A stretch of 64,000 nucleotides of DNA. Origin: Torreya grandis (lineage: Eukaryota; Streptophyta; Pinopsida; Cupressales; Taxaceae). Below the pieces are notes generated by a model. It was given only the letters and a program-made list of their open reading frames with translations, did not search any database and had not been told where the DNA came from. Location: positions 1,178,001 to 1,242,000 of the forward strand of contig JARHVA010002371.1 in the NCBI GenBank assembly GCA_037957365.1. The letters run 5' to 3'. Position numbers and translations under genes: made by a program. Shown piece by piece: positions 59,110 to 64,000 of the stretch (its first letter is position 1; every line of letters begins with the position of its first letter).

Positions 59110-60290
59110 CATGAATGGGACTATATATTTTCAACTAAAAAAGTGCTTGAGGTATTTCCCATTGTAGGGTAATGGGAGATGATTTTTATCATAATACATC
59201 AAGTAATATGTGTTTTCACTATAGTAATGCTTTATTTTAAAGGGACCCATCCAAATATATTCAAATTCTCTATGACTTCCTTTAGGTTCTCAATGCTAAT
59301 TCCATAAAAGAAGTAGATCTCCAACCTTAAAGTCTCTGCATTTCAGTTTTTTTTCAAACATGACTTTCACTTAGGCTTGATGTTCTATGATATTGTTAAC
59401 CACCCATGACATTTCTTATTCTAACTATTACAATTAGAAAATCCTCTTATCCAATGAACTTCTAAAATTGAGATTCTCAATGTCTCTAAATAATTACAAA
59501 GCTGTATATTCAAGAGTTAAAATAATTGTTACATCAAATACATAGAGAAATTGAAATGGAGACATCCCTATAGATATATTTAGTGTTATATGGTCTACCT
59601 AGAGTGCCTCATATATATTCTTATGTTAGTTTCTCTAATTTTCATCAACCACTTTTTGCATGATCATGAATAGGTTTTTATTACTTACATCCTGACCATT
59701 TCCATGCAGATGGTAATTGGATGAATCAGATAATGAGATTATGTACCCATAAAAAATTCAAACATCTTAGAAGAATAAAAATTTGAAGCATTATCATGAC
59801 TATATTTTGTGGAATTTCATATTGCACCAAGATATTCTCTTTGAAGAAGTTACAATTGACTTCAAAAGTTATCTATTTCATTGGAATACATTCTACTCAT
59901 TTAGTGAAGTAGTTTGTTATAGTGATAACATGTGTGTGACCTACACTTGAATGAATATTGAGTGAACCAATGAAATCCAATCACTATTGTTGAAAGGGTT
60001 CCTTAATTATCCCTGGCTAAAGGAGTGATACAAGTTTTGTTTTTCCCATGATTTATTGGCATGCTTCACTTTTTCTGACCCATTCATATGAATCCTAGAA
60101 AATAAAAAAACAATGATAATGATCTCTCAATATATTATAAGTTATTACTCAAGCTAAAAAATGTATGTCACAAGATTGGTCATGAAAAGCCTACAATAAT
60201 TTATTATATTGTTCTTTGTCAACACACCTAAGAAAGAAATCATCAATGATTTTCTTAAAAAGAGTGCCATCCTTGATTACATATCTATTA
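59110..60290 (-). pseudogene. Ty3/gypsy integrase relic (element with the orphan frame)
   Basis: Minus strand. The zinc-binding N-terminus is at about 60290-60180 (GTLFKKIIDDFFLRCVDKEQ, then AFHDQSCDIHF). The core reads VIGFHWF (first Asp position now His) near 59975, TCYHYNKLLH, then DNASNFYSSKMFEF near 59780 (second Asp kept), and a block with LYEALWVDHITLNISIGMSP near 59590. The C-terminal barrel-like part is good: KCRDFKVGDLLLLWN near 59320 and GPFKIKHYYSENTYYL near 59210, ending LPLPYNGKYLKHFF near 59120. No chromodomain follows, so it is not a chromovirus. Confidence 0.85.
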
Positions 60291-61436
60291 GCTTGCAGCC
60301 TAACTGTCATCCATTATTTTACATTAAAATGTGAAATACATTCTCCATAGGTTAAAAAAAAGGTAGTATAAAAAAACCATTCATCTGTGGAGTTAATAAA
60401 TAATACCAAATGGTGTTCTTCACTATTAGGATCATTAAAATATTTTTAAGAAATTGATTGGGGAGATACTTGTTCTACCATGAGTTGACACAATCCTTTT
60501 CCTCAGACCAGTTTTGTAGGTTTGATGTCAATATCATATTCCTAAACTTTAGTTATCCAATTACCACTTTTTGATCTTGGTTCTTATTGAGTCAAAATAT
60601 ATTTCAAATATGTACTTGGGACCATTACCATGAAATGTGAATGAAAAATATAATATCTAAACTATTTAACAACTTTCACGACTACATATACATGTTTTTC
60701 TTCTAGTGAATATTTGAACTCATTATATTTCAAATTATAAATCATGAAGGCAATAAGAGATTCAATACCTTCATCATTATTTTTAAATAGTATAGTTGAA
60801 AGAGTATGTTCTAAGGCATATCAATAAATAATAAATTCTTTTCTAAATATTGGACAAACCAAAGTTTGTGCATGAGTAATAACAACTTTTATTTTCTCAA
60901 ATGCATATCTGCCATCATTATTCCATTTGAATGTGGGTTCTCTTTTCATCATATCAATGATATGTTTGGTAAGTTTAGAAAATTTTGGGACAAATCTTCT
61001 TAGGAAGTTCACTTTCCCAAAGAATGAATGAACACCTAGTTTACTGGTTGGTAGGGACAATTTATGGATTGCTTCAACTCTTTCTAGATCAATTTTGATT
61101 TCTTCTTTAGGAATAATGTGCCAAATAAGTTTCCCCTCAATTACCCCAAAATGGATTTTTTAGGGTTAAGATAAATACCATATAATCAACACTTTTCTAA
61201 TACTTTTTCAAGGTGTTCATAATGATCTTCTCTCTTATTTTAAAACATTACCAGATCATCAAGATATACCATAATTATTTTATTCTTAAAATATTTAAAT
61301 GCAAGATCCATGGCTCTCTGAAATGTAGCTCCTACATTTATGAAGTAGAATGGAATTTTTATATAATTTAAAGTTCCCCATATGGTTTTGAAGTTGGTCT
61401 TATGATGCATAGAAACTTTCTAAAAAGTCTCAACCT
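60291..61436 (-). pseudogene. Ty3/gypsy RT (C-terminal half) and RNase H relic
   Basis: Minus strand. RT begins abruptly near 61430 with HHKTNFKTIWGTLNYIKIPF, then GATFQRAMDLAFKYF and the catalytic block IMVYLDDLVMF at about 61265, both Asp kept. The open piece 60821-61060 continues LGVHSFFGKVNFLRRFVPKF and REPTFKWNNDGRYAFEKIK. RNase H follows (YSLEEKHVYVVVKVVK near 60700, WITKV, YDIDIKPTKLV near 60520). The N-terminal half of RT, protease and gag are missing; the break coincides with the LTR-like sequence starting at 61437, so the rest may lie beyond the window. Confidence 0.88.
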
Positions 61437-62690
61437 TGTAAAGTATACACACTTATCTCAACCTTAAAGGCTTCTTTGTAGCCTATTTTTTGGGTTTTCT
61501 AATTTTATAAATGATCTAGGATTATTTTTCATAAAATAAGGCCCTTTTATAACACCCTCTATTTATTTTTCTCTCTCCACAAGTTTTCTTTATTTGAAAC
61601 CACACTTAAATCATTTTTCTAGCCCTTGTCCTCTTCAAATTAGGTCTCTCTAAGGCCTAATTGCACACAATCCACTATATCCATATAGTAAATATATTAT
61701 AGGAATAAAACCACTAAAATATATTATAAAAACTTTAACACTAACTAATCTTAAATTTTTGTAGAATTTTTTTGGTTACAACTCCTAGAAATGGGTTTTT
61801 GTCTCAAAACCCTAACTTAGGGTTTCTTTGTTCTATATAAACCCAAAAGGGATTATTTTAAGTTTTTAAATTATAAAAAGGATTTAAACAATATATTAAA
61901 GTTTTTTATATCTTTTAAACCCTTCCTAAAATTCTCAAATTATCAGATAATCCCCTCAAAACCTTTGCTACACTTTTTAAGAAAGGTCTATGTTTGACTA
62001 TGTGTGGTTACACTAACATCTATAGGTATGTGCTATCCTTTTCCTAGATAAGTATGGAAGGAATCAAATAAAAACATTTAATAACATGTGAATAACTTAC
62101 ATAATTCATGAATATTCTTTAAATAATTTCTTTAACAAGTCTTTCTTCATTGATCAAGTTTACACAATCAACTACCAACACACATACACAAAAAATAGGG
62201 TCTATATACACCTTTTCTTCAATACCAAAGACTTATATTTTTATTTATTGAAAAATAAATACTTAAAAAACTCCCATAATTATTATACATGTAAAACCAA
62301 CTTTTTTATGTCCTATAACTTCTCTAACTATCCTTTGGGACCTTCCAATGATCACTAAAGAGCTAGTTAGGAAATAAGAATTCATACAAAGTTGATATTC
62401 CATAAAATCATGAGTTTGGAACCATTATATGGATTCATGGAGTATTTAAGAGGAAATTAAAACATTAATATACCTTTAAAGTTCTTTCACATACCTCTGA
62501 AATACCAATTCTAAGGAAAACCATTCAATTTTTCAAAAAATAAGTTTTGGCGAGAAAGTGCAAATATGAATTTTTGAGAAGTTAGCACTAAAAATAACAC
62601 CTATAAAATAAATATAAGGATTATATAAGCATATTAATACATAATATAACATAATAAAAACAAATTTTTAAAAGAAAACTATCCTAGAAG
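61437..62690 (-). repeat. Probable 3' LTR of the second chromovirus
   Basis: Non-coding block between the RT break at 61436 and the chromodomain end at about 62740. On the plus strand it starts TGTAAAGTATACAC, the inverse of a TTTACA LTR end. The minus strand has GGTTTATATAGAACAAAG at about 61828-61845 (TATA-like), followed by AAACCCTAAGTTAGGGTTTT-type leader text. Its partner LTR would lie beyond 64000, so the call rests on position and TATA only. Confidence 0.5.
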
Positions 62691-62699
62691 TGATGTTCC

Positions 62700-63300
62700 T
62701 GTATCATACTCCTAGGGGAAAGAGAAAAAGAACTCAGGGACTGTTATCCATGAGTGTTTTCAGAGTAATCACATTATTTTAAATGTAATGTTCAGTAATA
62801 CATGTATCATATTCAATTTTTTTGTGTTTCAATTTGACCAAATACTTTAAATATTGCTTGTCTCTAGTCTGGTTGATCACTTGCTTGTCTAGAATGCATT
62901 TTAATTCCTCTGATTTGGCTTGAGGCAACTATGTTGCCTAATCTAAACTTTTTTTAGTTGTTATTTATATTATGTATCCAAATTTTACTCCTTATTTTTA
63001 ATGGTACATTTTTTCAACATTAAATATTGGTGATATGCCTACACTACTAACTAATTCTAACTCATAGGCATTGTTAGAAAACTTTCTAAGTACCTTACAA
63101 GGACCAATTTTCTTCATCTTCAACTTATTATACTCACCTTTTGGAAACCTCTCCTTCCTAAGATGATTAAAAACCCAATATAAAATATAAAAACTAACCC
63201 CTCTTCTACTTACATCTACTTTCTTCTTTTACTTTTTTGCACTAGCCTCTAGATGCATCTTTACCTATTGATGTACCTCCTTCATAGCCACTACAAATTC
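62700..63300 (-). pseudogene. Integrase C-terminus with chromodomain, second chromovirus
   Basis: Minus strand. From about 63290: AMKEVHQQVKMHLEASAKKY, then [20 protein letters not shown] near 63130, [17 protein letters not shown] near 63050: the end of integrase just before the chromodomain. The chromodomain is at about 62935-62760 (CILDKQVINQTRDKQYLKYL, VKLKHKKIEYDTCITE, LKTLMDNSP). The block lacks the zinc-binding region and catalytic core, because it is joined to the RT start at about 63305. Confidence 0.85.
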
Positions 63301-63304
63301 TTCA

Positions 63305-63592
63305 CTCACCTTCCTTGTTAGGCACCAAAACTATAAGCATTACATAAGGACTAAGACTTTATTTGATTAGTCCTTTGTATAGAATATATTTCACTTGTTT
63401 CTTGATCTCTACATTTTTTATGGGTCATATTGTAGGCTTCCTTATTAGGCAATCTTGCTCTAGGAACAAAGTCTATATGATGAGTGATGTTCCTCATAGG
63501 TGGAAATGTACTTGGAAGCTCATCAACTAAAATTTATATGTACTCCTCTAACATGTATTATATTTCTTAAGTCAATTCATATATCATGGTGG
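63305..63592 (-). pseudogene. RT N-terminal fragment, second chromovirus
   Basis: Minus strand, continuing from the protease: VDELPSTFPPMRNITHHIDF near 63500, RARLPNKEAYNMT, then a frame-shifted GLIK-stop-SLSPYVMLIVLVPNKEGE. This is the start of chromovirus RT (family DELP-GLPP-R--HQIDLIPGA-LPN-APYR). It breaks off at about 63305, and integrase C-terminal sequence follows at once. Confidence 0.85.
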
Positions 63593-63982
63593 CTACATAA
63601 AATTCCTAGGCTTGACTACCAATATAAATCCTAACTCCTCTTCATTAATGACACTTAGAAACTCTTTACCACTTAACAACATCACATTTGAACCAACTTG
63701 TTGGTCATTATCTTCATCCTTCATAGGCAACAAGGTATGACTAACTCCATCTTTGACTAAGGTGTACACATTCCTTCTACCATCATGAGTGGTTCTCCTA
63801 TCATATTTCCAAGGTCTCCCAAGAAGCACATGATAAACATCCATGGGGATTATGTCACAAAGGACCTTGTCCTTGTACCTTCCAACTTGAAATTCCACCC
63901 AACTTTTCTTATTTAAAAAAACTTGTTGACCTTTTTTCAACCATGAGACCTTGTATGGTATGGGGTGAGGCAACTTCTTCAA
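63593..63982 (-). pseudogene. Protease region of the second chromovirus
   Basis: Open minus-strand frame of 129 codons with KLPHPIPYKVSWLKKGQQVF, FQVGRYKDKVLCDIIPMDVY, HVLLGRPWKYDRRTTHDGRR and NVYTLVKDGVSHTLLPMKDE. This is the post-active-site half of chromovirus protease with its spacer. The active-site half (D-T/S-G) would lie beyond 63982 in the next window. The frame is intact here, unlike most others in the window. Confidence 0.88.
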
Positions 63983-64000
63983 TCAAATTTAACTAACCAT

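Overview
The window reads as intergenic heterochromatin of a seed plant with a large, repeat-swollen genome. A gymnosperm is the best guess from the long AT-rich LTR elements and the crowded, decayed Ty3/gypsy copies, but the species cannot be proved from this stretch. I find no intact host gene, no rRNA or tRNA gene and no organelle insert. Almost every recognisable coding segment belongs to a retrotransposon and carries stops or frameshifts. Many of the stops are TAG where the family has Gln (CAG) or Trp, as expected from long-term decay of methylated cytosine in CAG/CTG sites.

Layout, left half. A Ty3/gypsy chromovirus (585-6127, + strand, 5-bp target duplication AGATA) sits beside, and probably inside, a minus-strand gag-protease relic of a Tat-type element (about 6131-8640, perhaps also 1-584). 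Then comes a giant plus-strand Tat-type element (11189-34268) with about 0.8-kb LTRs. It has been invaded by a minus-strand Ty1/copia deletion derivative (12565-17308) in its leader, by a 2.2-kb TRIM-like LTR element (25580-27774) inside RNase H, and by a 1-kb compound microsatellite (23799-24836) in the RT-RNase H connection. Between its integrase and 3' LTR it carries an antisense relic of a plant mobile domain (PMD, MAIN/MAIL-like) protein.

Layout, right half. 34269-45358 is mostly anonymous, with several degenerate tandem repeats and two LTR-like promoter regions. 45376-51466 is a nearly full-length L1-type LINE with a 17-bp target duplication, ORF1 (DUF4283 plus zinc knuckle) and ORF2 (endonuclease, RT, zf-RVT, RNase H), whose stop and start overlap as ATGA. 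51467-54452 shows little. The minus strand of 54453-61436 holds a Ty3/gypsy RT-RNase H-integrase block, followed in the same sense by a decayed reading frame of roughly 1,100 codons that I do not recognise, in the place where env-like or extra ORFs occur. The right edge (61437-63982) is a second minus-strand chromovirus whose protease and RT start are joined directly to the integrase end and chromodomain by a large internal deletion.

The best candidates for something undescribed are the orphan ORF with its tandem-repeat/TATA leader (54453-58222) and the antisense PMD relic (30730-31860). All functional statements rest on reading motifs by eye; no database search was possible.
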